A model generated the notes under the pieces. The model did not search any database, was not told the DNA's origin, and saw only the letters and a list, made by a program, of their open reading frames with translations. Made by a program: the position numbers and the translations under genes. From Diphasiastrum complanatum (taxonomy: Eukaryota > Streptophyta > Lycopodiopsida > Lycopodiales > Lycopodiaceae): a DNA stretch of 60,000 nucleotides. Location of the stretch: positions 43,259,862 to 43,319,861 of the forward strand of contig CM055110.1 in NCBI GenBank assembly GCA_029204225.1, read 5' to 3'. This document shows positions 43,418 to 51,876 of the stretch, one piece after another (position 1 is the stretch's first letter; every line of letters starts with the position of its first letter).

Positions 43418-44617
43418 TCATATTTTTTTGTCTCTACCCTTAGCTAATGAAACTATGTACCTATGCTGACTAGGTACTTCTGGTAGTTTAAGCTTTTTAA
43501 CCAGGGTGTGGTTGATGACATTATGGGTTGCCCCATCATCAACCATGACTCTTACTGACTGGTTACCAACTTTCCCATGCATACGTACTAGGTCATGCGG
43601 CCCAAAGCTGAAGGGTCTCGCTAGCATTGCAGAGGTCAGCTGGCAACAGTGTTCATGATCTTCATGATACACTTTGATCTCGGAAGCTGCCGAGTCACTG
43701 GGGAAACATACAGTCTGAACAAGATGAACTTGTTTTTTATCTTTCTTATCTTTTTTAGTGAAAGGCCCCTTGGGACACTGTCTGACTGTGTGTCCCTTGC
43801 CCATACACACAAAGCACAAACGTTCTTGTTTGGCTTTCTCAAAATCATCTGGTTTTAAGGGCTGTATGAGTGAAGGGCGTTTCTGAGGAGCTTCACCTTT
43901 AAATTTATCTTCTTTCTTTCTTTTTAAAAATTTATTTTTAAATTGAAAGTCTTTCTGAGGAAGCTGCTCAGAAAGTGGTTGTTGTCTCGCTCTCTTCCTA
44001 CCCACTGAATCATCATAGATTTGAGCATATCTGAGAGCTTGCTCAAGGGTAGTAGGCGAGTTTCTCTGGACCTCTACTTTATATTCATCTTTGAGGCCAC
44101 GGACAAATCCCCTGATTTTTTGATAGTCATCCATATTTTTAATCTTTAAAATTGCCTCTCGATACTGCGAGATATATTGGATGAGGGACTTGTCCATTAC
44201 TGTTCTTTCCCAGGCTTCCCAGGCTCTATCAAGTTCATTCTCTGGTAGAAATTCTCTTAGGAAAGCTTCTTCAAAAGCTTTCCATGACCGGGGAGTCTGC
44301 CCAGTCTCCTGGAGATTTAACCACCACTTATAGGCCATAGGCCCTAAAGAAAGACTGGCCTCAATTGCTTGCAAATGGTCAGGGGTCTGTTTAAGAGCAT
44401 GAATGTTCTTCCATTTGCTGAGGAAAGTTTGTAGAATATCTGCATTTCTATCCTTCTCTTCCCCATTAAAAGTAGGAGGCTTTAAATCTTTAAAAACACT
44501 GGGGTGAGACCGTAAAGTCTCACCCGAAACTGATGGAAGTGGAGAAGGGGATAACTGAGAAGTGGAGGGAAGGCTTCCTTTCGCGGAGCTCAAAATCAAG
44601 TTTTTGAGTTCAGCGAA
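43418..44617 (-). CDS. Chr-1 gag (main part) and protease start
   Basis: This is the continuation of the gag frame begun at 50715, interrupted by Cop-4. It contains the capsid region (PPTFNGEEKDRNADILQTFL, WKAFEEAFLREFLPENE, GFVRGLKDEYKVEV), a Lys-rich stretch, the zinc knuckle CFVCMGKGHTVRQC, and FGPHDLVRMHG with the protease motif VMVDDGATHNVIN. It ends at TGA (43418-43420) inside the protease domain; pol continues in the same frame. The stop is probably a C-to-T change of a CGA codon, since the domain continues smoothly. The first six codons of the open frame at 44638 belong to the Cop-4 LTR. Confidence 0.93.
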   Translation of the reverse strand, partial: FAELKNLILSSAKGSLPSTSQLSPSPLPSVSGETLRSHPSVFKDLKPPTFNGEEKDRNADILQTFLSKWKNIHALKQTPDHLQAIEASLSLGPMAYKWWLNLQETGQTPRSWKAFEEAFLREFLPENELDRAWEAWERTVMDKSLIQYISQYREAILKIKNMDDYQKIRGFVRGLKDEYKVEVQRNSPTTLEQALRYAQIYDDSVGRKRARQQPLSEQLPQKDFQFKNKFLKRKKEDKFKGEAPQKRPSLIQPLKPDDFEKAKQERLCFVCMGKGHTVRQCPKGPFTKKDKKDKKQVHLVQTVCFPSDSAASEIKVYHEDHEHCCQLTSAMLARPFSFGPHDLVRMHGKVGNQSVRVMVDDGATHNVINHTLVKKLKLPEVPSQHRYIVSLAKGRDKKI

Positions 44618-44622
44618 CGAGT
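44618..44622. repeat. Target site duplication of Cop-4 (left copy)
   Basis: CGAGT, repeated at 50485-50489. Removing Cop-4 and one copy restores the Chr-1 gag frame without a gap. Confidence 0.97.
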
Positions 44623-45275
44623 TGTGAAAAATTGTCAACTAGTAGTATTTTCCTAACTTGAGATTTTGTAGGCCTATGGCCAAATAAAAGTTAGAGATAG
44701 GTTCATACATGTATGTAGAGGCCCAAAGTATGTGTACACTACTTTTGAGGTCACATTAATTAGAGGAGGTCGAGTGTGGAGCTCTTCTATTGGCTCATAA
44801 TTTGGTGCATTCCTATTTGACCAAATTTCTAGGTAGATGGGTGAATCCTATTGGACCCCAATTTTAGCCTATCATAAGACAAGTGGCCAAGAGGCACTAT
44901 GGCTGCTATAAATAGCCATCTCCACGAGTATGTACACATCTCATTTTCATTCTATTGAATGAATGTTATGCTCTTTGAAGATCCATCTTCTTCTCTCTCA
45001 CTTTTTTGTTCATATCTTGCATTCTAGCCACTAGAATTGTGATTTCTTTGTTGCTATGGCTTCACACGTGTGAAATGCAGGTTGTAGGCTCTGAAGTACG
45101 GACAGGGACAGCAAGTTTCTGTTTGTGGAAGCTTATGATCAGATTTTGATGTTTAGTTGATGTTTAGTATGCTTAACATCACAATTTCTATCATTTTTTC
45201 AATCTAGATGTGCATAACTTCCATGGCCAAGATCTTTATGAAACTTTAGCATCTTTTGGATCTGAGTTTTTCACA
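44623..45275 (+). repeat. Cop-4 5' LTR
   Basis: 653 bp, TGTGAAAAATTGTC to TTTTTCACA. A TATA-like GCTATAAATAG at 44908-44918 and the downstream initiator region are expected promoter parts. The palindromic CACACGTGTGAAA at 45065 contains an ACGT core. Confidence 0.97.
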
Positions 45276-45287
45276 TGGTATCAGAGC
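45276..45287 (+). other. Cop-4 primer binding site, tRNA-iMet 3' end
   Basis: TGGTATCAGAGC directly after the LTR. Confidence 0.97.
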
Positions 45288-45884
45288 ATTAGGCGGCCAA
45301 ATGTGCAGGTTTTGCCAGATTTAGAAGAGATTTGTGGGCGAGTTTGCTTTTGTAGCATTCCAATCAAGTTTCTAGCTAAAAATCTTGTTGATTTATGTGT
45401 AGAAATTGGATCTTTGTGATCAAAACATCATTTGTATGCATTTCAATTGAAGTAGGGCGAATTCCCTCTGTACTTATCAGAATAAGGAGACAAAATTTGT
45501 TTTGGAAAGAGGGAGATGCAAGATCCAACAAGATCCTATTAGTTTTCCATTCTAGCATATAGTTTTTTGATTCAATTTCTTGCTTCTTCATGTCAAAAAC
45601 TTCAAAATTGATGTAACCCTCTGATTTTCAGTTTGCTGAATGATTCAAGAGTGTATTTCAATCTTAGGAGTGAGGGAAAAGCAAGTATATTGAGGTTTGG
45701 TCTTGGTTTGATCAAGAAATCATAAAACTAGTGGCTAAAATTGAGGAAAAAGTGAGGAAAAGAGAGAAAAAGTAAGGTTTTAGGTTCCAAATCTTTGTGA
45801 TTTCTTCTTGTGTTTCATTTGTTGATTCAAGAGAGTGCTTAGTGCATTGGAACAGGTCAAAGATCAGAGATCAATCATTGCAAC
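45288..45884 (+). other. Cop-4 leader
   Basis: About 600 bp between primer site and gag with no supported gene. Confidence 0.8.
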
Positions 45885-47765
45885 ATGGCTACAAATGGAG
45901 GCTACATGTTGGAAAGCAATGATAGGCTTACCTCCCTCAACTATTCTACTTGGAAAGTAAGGATGGAGTCTTTGCTTGAGATGAATGAGTTGATGGATAT
46001 TGTTGTAGGTGTGGAGGAGAGACCTTTGGCACCTCAAGAACAATTGAGGTATGACAAGAGGGCAAAGAAAGCCCTTCACATGATCAAGATGAATGTGACA
46101 AATGAGCTTATCAAAGAGGTTGGTAAGTGCACATCATCTAGTGAAGCTTGGGAAGCCTTGAAGAAGGTTTATGAATCCAAGTCTACTTCTAGAGTGTTGA
46201 CTTTAAGAAGGCAAATCTTTTCTTGTATGCAAAAGAAGAGTGAGAGTGGACATGCTTTTGTTTTGAGAGTTAAAGCATTGAATGATGAGTTAGCATGCAT
46301 TAATGATGGCATAAATAATGAGGAGCTTGTTCAAGTGATTCTCAATGGCTTGTTGGATGATCATGCTAATCTTGTTCAAAGTTATGCTATCCAAAAATGT
46401 TTACCAAGTGTTGGAGACTTGCAAGAGGTCTTGTTGGCTGAAGAATTCAGGTTGCAAGCAAGAGTGGGAGCATCTTCTACATCTCAAGGAGGAGAAGAGG
46501 AGGCAATGTTCTCTAAAGGCAAGTTCAAGGGCAAAGGTAAAAGCAATTGGTCTAAAGGGCAAGACCAAGGTGAGCACTCTACTTTTGGCAAAAAGAAGGA
46601 TAGATCTAAGCTAAAATGTTTCTATTGTGGAGTCAAAGGGCATTTTGCTAGTGATTGTTTCAAGAAAAAGAGGGATCAAGGGGAAAAGCAAACCAATCTA
46701 ACTATTGATGAGGGTGGGGATGAGCTTCTTTCAAATGATGCTTTTGTTATGTCATCTTGCTTGTTGGCTAATCATGGAGACATTGATCCTTGGTGGATTG
46801 ATAGTGGAGCCACTTCTCATATGACATATCATAAAGAGTATTTTTCATCTTTAATGGCATTTGATGGTGATAGGAAGGTAATCTATACCGCAAATGATGG
46901 TGAGTGTACAATCAAGGGGATTGGCACAATTCCTATTTCACTTTCTACAAATAGGAATATAGAATTGAAAGATGTTTTGCTCATTCCATCCATTACCAAG
47001 AACTTACTTAGTGTAAGCCAAATGCTTGACAAAGGATTCAAAGTTGAGTTTGATGGTGATGCTTGCTTGATCAAAAAGGGGTGTAGTATCATTGCAAAAG
47101 GGAAAAGGCAAGGGAAATTGTTCAAGCTTGATGCATGTGTTGTTGCTAACCAAGTTGGATGCATGGCAAATGAACAAATGTCAATTCAAGAGGTATGGCA
47201 TAAAAGGATGGGACATCTCAACTACAAGGCCTTGGAGGTAATAGCCAAAAAGGAGGTAGTAAGGGGACTTCCCAAGTCTCTTACTTGCTTGAATCATGTT
47301 TGTGAAGAATGTGCTTTGTCTAAATCACATAGATTGCCATATACTAGATCTATATCTAGATCTAAGATGCCTTTTTCTCTCTTGCATTCGGATATTCATG
47401 GTGTTACTACAATTAGCAATGGAGGTGCTAAGATGTATGTAACTTTCATTGATGATTTTAGTAGATTTTGTTGGGTTTATCTACTAAAGAGCAAGGATGA
47501 GGTGTTTGATGTGTTTGTCAAGTTCAAAGTTGCTATTGAGACTCAATTTACAACCAAAATCAAATGCTTGAGGAGCGACAATGGTGGTGAATACATTTCT
47601 AACAAATTCAAAGCCTTTTGCGATGAGCATGGGATCAAGAGGGAGTACACATGTCCAAGAACACCACAACAAAATGGAGTGGCCGAGAGGAAGAATAGAA
47701 CCTTGTGTGAGAGTGCAAAGGCAATGAGATTGAATGCTAATCTTCCTAAACCTTTTTTGGAGTGA
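45885..47765 (+). CDS. Cop-4 gag, protease and integrase core
   Basis: The frame opens MATNGGYMLESNDRL at 45885. Gag includes YSTWKVRMESLLEMNELMD and ESKSTSRVLTLRRQIF; the zinc knuckle CFYCGVKGHFASDC is near residue 245; the protease motif WIDSGATSHMT near 304; GAG-pre-integrase WHKRMGHLNYKAL near 436 with CEECALSKSH. The integrase core has TFIDDFSRFCWVY (catalytic Asp), CLRSDNGGEY (second Asp) and TPQQNGVAERKNR (Glu). The frame ends after NLPKPFLE at a T6 run; with five T it would continue into the 47734-49836 frame. Its product would form the particle and integrate the DNA. Confidence 0.95.
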   Translation: MATNGGYMLESNDRLTSLNYSTWKVRMESLLEMNELMDIVVGVEERPLAPQEQLRYDKRAKKALHMIKMNVTNELIKEVGKCTSSSEAWEALKKVYESKSTSRVLTLRRQIFSCMQKKSESGHAFVLRVKALNDELACINDGINNEELVQVILNGLLDDHANLVQSYAIQKCLPSVGDLQEVLLAEEFRLQARVGASSTSQGGEEEAMFSKGKFKGKGKSNWSKGQDQGEHSTFGKKKDRSKLKCFYCGVKGHFASDCFKKKRDQGEKQTNLTIDEGGDELLSNDAFVMSSCLLANHGDIDPWWIDSGATSHMTYHKEYFSSLMAFDGDRKVIYTANDGECTIKGIGTIPISLSTNRNIELKDVLLIPSITKNLLSVSQMLDKGFKVEFDGDACLIKKGCSIIAKGKRQGKLFKLDACVVANQVGCMANEQMSIQEVWHKRMGHLNYKALEVIAKKEVVRGLPKSLTCLNHVCEECALSKSHRLPYTRSISRSKMPFSLLHSDIHGVTTISNGGAKMYVTFIDDFSRFCWVYLLKSKDEVFDVFVKFKVAIETQFTTKIKCLRSDNGGEYISNKFKAFCDEHGIKREYTCPRTPQQNGVAERKNRTLCESAKAMRLNANLPKPFLE

Positions 47766-49836
47766 TGCTTTGTTGTGTGCAAATTTCCTATGCAATAGAT
47801 GGCCAAGTGTTGTATTGGAAGGAAAAACCCCTTTTGAAGCTTTGTTTGGTATGAAGCCTAATGTCAAGTTTCTAAGAACTTTTGGATGCATTTGCTACTT
47901 CAACATTACTCTTGATGATAGAACTAAGGAGGATCCATCTTCAAGAAAGGGCATTTTTGTTGGTTATAGTGAAGTAAGCAAAGCATATAGGATTTATGTT
48001 CCTTCAATCAAGAAAGTGTTCACAAGTAGGGATGTCATTTTTGATGAAAGTAACATTCCAAAAGTTGTTTCAAGTGATGATGGTGTTGTTGCAACTAATG
48101 TGCTTGATGACAATGGAGTTGATGACACATTGGATGTGGATGTTGAAGAAGCCTCTTCAAGTCAAATTCCAAGGAGAACTCCAAGGCATAAAGTGAAACC
48201 CTCAAGGCTCACTTATGATGACAAAGGTAAGCAAGTGGTGGATGGATCCAACTATGCTTTCCTAACTTCTTTTGATGTACCTTCATGTGTAGATGAAGCA
48301 AGGCAAAAAGAGGAATGGATCCAAGCAATGGATCTTGAGTTTGAAGCACTTATGAAGAACAACACATGGAGATTGGTGGAGCTTCCAAAGGGCAAAAGTG
48401 CAATTGGATGCAAATGGATCTTCAAGGTAAAGACAAATCAAGATGGATCTATCAACAAGTTGAAGGCAAGATTGGTGGCTAAAGGTTATGCTCAAGAGCA
48501 TGGCATTGACTATGAGGAAACCTTTGCACCCGTGGCAAAGATGGTGAGCATAAGAGTAATCATTTCCCTTGCAACTCTTTATGGATGGGATCTTTGGCAA
48601 TTAGACATTTCTAATGCTTTCTTGAATGGTGATCTTGAAGAGGAAGTCTACATGGAGCAACCCGAGAGCTATGTTTCTCATAGCAAGCCTAATCATGTGT
48701 GTTTTCTACAAAAAAGTTTGTATGGTCTTAAGCAAGCACCAAGGAGTTGGTATGCTAGGCTTAACTCTTTTCTACTTTCTCAAAACTTCACTATGAGTGA
48801 GTATGATCATTCACTTTACTTTAGAATTAGTGCTAATGATGTTACAATCCTTCTAATTTATGTGGATGACATTATTTTAAGTGGAGGGAACAAGGAAGAT
48901 ATAGAAGATATCAAGAAAGCACTAAAAAAGGAATTTGAAGTGCATGATCTTGGTCTTTTGAGCTATATCTTAGGAATAGAAGTAATTAGAACTTCTCAAA
49001 TCACTTTTATTTCACAAGAGAAGTATGCTATTTCTATTCTCAATAGATTTCATATGGTAAATGCAAATCCTATTGATACACCTATGGAATCACATGTAAA
49101 GCTAACTATAAGAGGTAATGAAAGATCCTTCGAGGACATTACTCTCTATAGGAAGCTAATAGGTTCTCTTATATATCTAACCATCACAAGACCTGATTTA
49201 TCTTATTGTGTTGGTAGATTAAGCCAATTCATGCAAGATCCTAGCATAGAACATTGGAAACTAGGAAAGAGGATCTTGAGATACATCTCGGGAACAAAAG
49301 ATTTTGGCATTGTTTATAGAGGCTCATCACCTAACTTATTTGGTTTTTCAGATTCAGATTTTGCAGGAGACCTTATGGATAGAAAATCCATAAATGCACA
49401 TGCTATTTTCATAGGTGATGGAGCTATCTCATGGATGTCGAAGAAACAAGCAACTATATCACTTTCTTCTAGTGAGGCCGAGTACAAAGCTTTGACATCA
49501 TGCACAAAGGAGATGGTGTGGATCAAGAGGATGATTATGGAGCTTCATTTGCTGGATTTTTCAGAGAGTCCAATCATCTTTTGTGACAACCTTTCAGCCC
49601 AAAGTCTAGCAAGCAATCCGGTTTTCCATGCAAGGAGCAAACATATCGAGGTGGCTTACCATTTTGTGAGAGAACAAGTGTTGGCAAAAGAGATCAAGCT
49701 TGAACATGTCCCATCAAAGGAATGTGTGGCTGATATCTTTACCAAAGCATTGGGAAAGGACTTATTTTTCAAGCATAGAACAAGTCTTGGTGTACTTTCT
49801 AAATCTATGCTAAAACTAGTTGAAGAGGGAGTGTGA
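47734..49836 (+). CDS. Cop-4 integrase end, reverse transcriptase and RNase H
   Basis: True continuation starts at about 47753 (FWSDALLCANFLCNRWP). It includes LRTFGCICYFN and KGIFVGYSE of the integrase C-terminus, an acidic linker, RT with NNTWRLVELPKGKSAIGCKW, ETFAPVAKMVSIR, LYGLKQAPRSWY and catalytic LLIYVDDIILSGG (about residue 373), then RNase H with YSDSDFAGD-like FSDSDFAGDLMDRKS, SSSEAEYKAL and FCDNLSAQSLA, and ends KLVEEGV. The stop TGA at 49834-49836 lies within the first bases of the 3' LTR. The start at 47734 is a product of the frameshift; in an intact copy this is one polyprotein. Confidence 0.95.
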   Translation: MLIFLNLFWSDALLCANFLCNRWPSVVLEGKTPFEALFGMKPNVKFLRTFGCICYFNITLDDRTKEDPSSRKGIFVGYSEVSKAYRIYVPSIKKVFTSRDVIFDESNIPKVVSSDDGVVATNVLDDNGVDDTLDVDVEEASSSQIPRRTPRHKVKPSRLTYDDKGKQVVDGSNYAFLTSFDVPSCVDEARQKEEWIQAMDLEFEALMKNNTWRLVELPKGKSAIGCKWIFKVKTNQDGSINKLKARLVAKGYAQEHGIDYEETFAPVAKMVSIRVIISLATLYGWDLWQLDISNAFLNGDLEEEVYMEQPESYVSHSKPNHVCFLQKSLYGLKQAPRSWYARLNSFLLSQNFTMSEYDHSLYFRISANDVTILLIYVDDIILSGGNKEDIEDIKKALKKEFEVHDLGLLSYILGIEVIRTSQITFISQEKYAISILNRFHMVNANPIDTPMESHVKLTIRGNERSFEDITLYRKLIGSLIYLTITRPDLSYCVGRLSQFMQDPSIEHWKLGKRILRYISGTKDFGIVYRGSSPNLFGFSDSDFAGDLMDRKSINAHAIFIGDGAISWMSKKQATISLSSSEAEYKALTSCTKEMVWIKRMIMELHLLDFSESPIIFCDNLSAQSLASNPVFHARSKHIEVAYHFVREQVLAKEIKLEHVPSKECVADIFTKALGKDLFFKHRTSLGVLSKSMLKLVEEGV
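49822..49831 (+). other. Cop-4 polypurine tract
   Basis: GAAGAGGGAG directly precedes the 3' LTR and is also coding. Confidence 0.9.
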
Positions 49837-50484
49837 AAAATTGTCAACTAGTAGTATTTTCCTAACTTGAGATTTTGTAGGCCTATGGCCAAATAAAAGT
49901 TAGAGATAGGTTCATACATGTATGTAGAGGCCCAAAGTATGTGTACACTACTTTTGAGGTCACATTAATTAGAGGAGGTCGAGTGTGGAGCTCTTCTATT
50001 GGCTCATAATTTGGTGCATTCCTATTTGACCAAATTTCTAGGTAGATGGGTGAATCCTATTGGACCCCAATTTTAGCCTATCATAAGACAAGTGGCCAAG
50101 AGGCACTATGGCTGCTATAAATAGCCATCTCCACGAGTATGTACACATCTCATTTTCATTCTATTGAATGAATGTTATGCTCTTTGAAGATCCATCTTCT
50201 TCTCTCTCACTTTTTTGTTCATATCTTGCATTCTAGCCACTAGAATTGTGATTTCTTTGTTGCTATGGCTTCACACGTGTGAAATGCAGGTTGTAGGCTC
50301 TGAAGTACGGACAGGGACAGCAAGTTTCTGTTTGTGGAAGCTTATGATCAGATTTTGATGTTTAGTTGATGTTTAGTATGCTTAACATCACAATTTCTAT
50401 CATTTTTTCAATCTAGATGTGCATAACTTCCATGGCCAAGATCTTTATGAAACTTTAGCATCTTTTGGATCTGAGTTTTTCACA
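49832..50484 (+). repeat. Cop-4 3' LTR
   Basis: 653 bp, identical to 44623-45275 as far as I can read, followed by the CGAGT duplication (50485-50489). Confidence 0.97.
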
Positions 50485-50715
50485 CGAGTCGTCCACACTG
50501 GACTTGAAATTGGCTAATGCCAGCTTCAGTTCATCCACTTCTGTTACCAATTGGAGGAACTGCTCCTTGGTAACTAGTTCGTCGAGTTCTTCGGCGAACT
50601 GTTCCTGTTCTTCTACTTCCATGGGTTCCTTCCCTTTTCTGTAAGCCAAGGCTTCTGTTTCAAGTTCGTCGAAGCCTCTCTCCTGGGGTTGATCAGGTCC
50701 CTGAGGAGTGGTCAT
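50485..50715 (-). CDS. Chr-1 gag N-terminus
   Basis: 77 codons from ATG at 50715: MTTPQGPDQPQERGFDELE, a Glu-rich stretch, then a short amphipathic helix (FLQLVTEVDELKLALANF) ending SSVDDS at the insertion site. The frame resumes at 44617 with FAELKNLILSS. Codons of the open frame past 50485 belong to the Cop-4 LTR. Confidence 0.92.
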
Positions 50716-51504
50716 CTTCGAAACTGAAAGAGAGCTACCTTAACTTCTGAAGGAAAAAAGTCTAAAAGACTAATTTACAACTGTACAAGGGAAAGGAAAG
50801 ATGACTTAGCTGTTTCTGAGGACTGTACTTCCAAAGAAAGAATGAAGAGGAACCCTTTCAGCTCTTTTCCCCAAAATTTCAGACCTGCTGTTCCGAAAAA
50901 TGCCAGTTTGAGGCTTCAAAACGGTACTAAATTTCCCGGTTTTTTGAGGATAGTAGCTCGCTGGTCTGATTGCAATCCAACTTGTCCACAAAAAGGCAAA
51001 TCTGAAGTCCAAAAACCCTTCTGAGTTCTGAAATTTCAGAAGTCTCCTACTCGCTGATCTGGTAGAAATCCTCTTGCTCCAAATCTCTGACGTTGGGGCC
51101 CAATAACTTGTTGAAAAACCAGATTTTCAGAAGCACTGGCAGCGCTGGCCCTGCTCCTCTTTTTTGGCTTCCAACTCGCTGAAAACCAGTAACTTTTTCC
51201 CTGGAAATCGGATGTAGGTCTCTGACTGTACAGCGATGGTGGTGCTGGCTTCTTCCTACTCTAATTTCGCTGGGAAAACTACGAAGAATCCTCTGAAGTC
51301 AGTGAGAAACAGCTGTTTTTTCAGCGAGTTACCTACACTTGGAATCTGACTCCTTGCTACTGTGATTTCTCAGTGGAAATCAGAAGTTTGAAGGCTGCTC
51401 CTACAGCGATCCTCCTCCTCTATTCCTCTCTGAGAATCTGAGAAACACTTCCTATCTTCTGATAGCTTTCTCTACTGCTGTCCTAAACTCCCTAGGATGG
51501 AGAT
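50716..51504 (-). other. Chr-1 leader
   Basis: About 790 bp between primer site and gag. Minus-strand frames such as 50806-51012 lack recognisable motifs; no gene is supported. Words like CAGCGAG and CTCGCTG recur (51053, 51176, 51322), perhaps weak repeats. Confidence 0.7.
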
Positions 51505-51517
51505 GGCTCTGATACCA
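51505..51517 (-). other. Chr-1 primer binding site, tRNA-iMet 3' end
   Basis: The minus strand reads TGGTATCAGAGCC one base after the 5' LTR end. Confidence 0.95.
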
Positions 51518-51518
51518 G

Positions 51519-51876
51519 TGTAATAGATCCTAACACCACAGTAGGGCAAACACTAACTGATCCACCCAACCTTGCCTACTCCCTCATATAGAGTAAGCCC
51601 CTCCTAGCCCAGTGTGAGGACTGGTAGCATGCAACTGCCAAGTGTCGGCCACGTGGCACTGACGTGGTCGACTGCACGTCGGGACCCAACTGGGGGCCCT
51701 ATCCTGCTGACAGGGTCCCTAAGCTGTGTTAGGCCCGCCATGGCTATGGACCGTGCTGGGGCACACTACTCACACTGTCTTGCCCTGTTGGTCATGTACG
51801 CTGGACACGACCCTGACTGTGGTATCTGACCTATCTGTGTTCTCTAGGGTTCGGCACTGGTTACGAGCTCGTAACA
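51519..51876 (-). repeat. Chr-1 5' LTR
   Basis: 358 bp, differing from 39695-40052 at two positions by eye (CTGCTGACAGG for CTGTTGACAGG; CCCTAAGC for CCCTACGC). It carries the same G-box and terminal palindrome (51860-51875). Confidence 0.97.

Larger units (their letters stand above)
44623..50484 (+). mobile_element. Cop-4, young Ty1/copia element inserted in Chr-1 gag
   Basis: 5862 bp with two 653-bp LTRs (44623-45275 and 49832-50484) that I find identical on reading, CGAGT target duplications, a tRNA-iMet primer site, a full gag-pol and a purine tract. The only lesion seen is one frameshift at a T6 run (47753-47758). It is the most recent insertion in the nest and, apart from that base, looks complete. 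Confidence 0.97.
39695..51876 (-). mobile_element. Chr-1, chromovirus (Ty3/gypsy) inserted in Cop-3
   Basis: Two 358-bp LTRs (39695-40052 and 51519-51876) differ at two positions by eye. AGGAG duplications flank it. On the minus strand: 5' LTR, tRNA-iMet primer site, leader, one gag-pol frame (split by Cop-4 and by one TGA) ending in a chromodomain, a purine tract and the 3' LTR. Without Cop-4 it is about 6.3 kb. The low LTR divergence indicates recent insertion. It lies in the same orientation as SEP2. Confidence 0.95.

Noticed and set aside
43649-43858. Plus-strand frames inside Chr-1 pol and gag (also 41469-41696, 41792-42025)
   Set aside because: Antisense shadows of well-supported minus-strand coding sequence.
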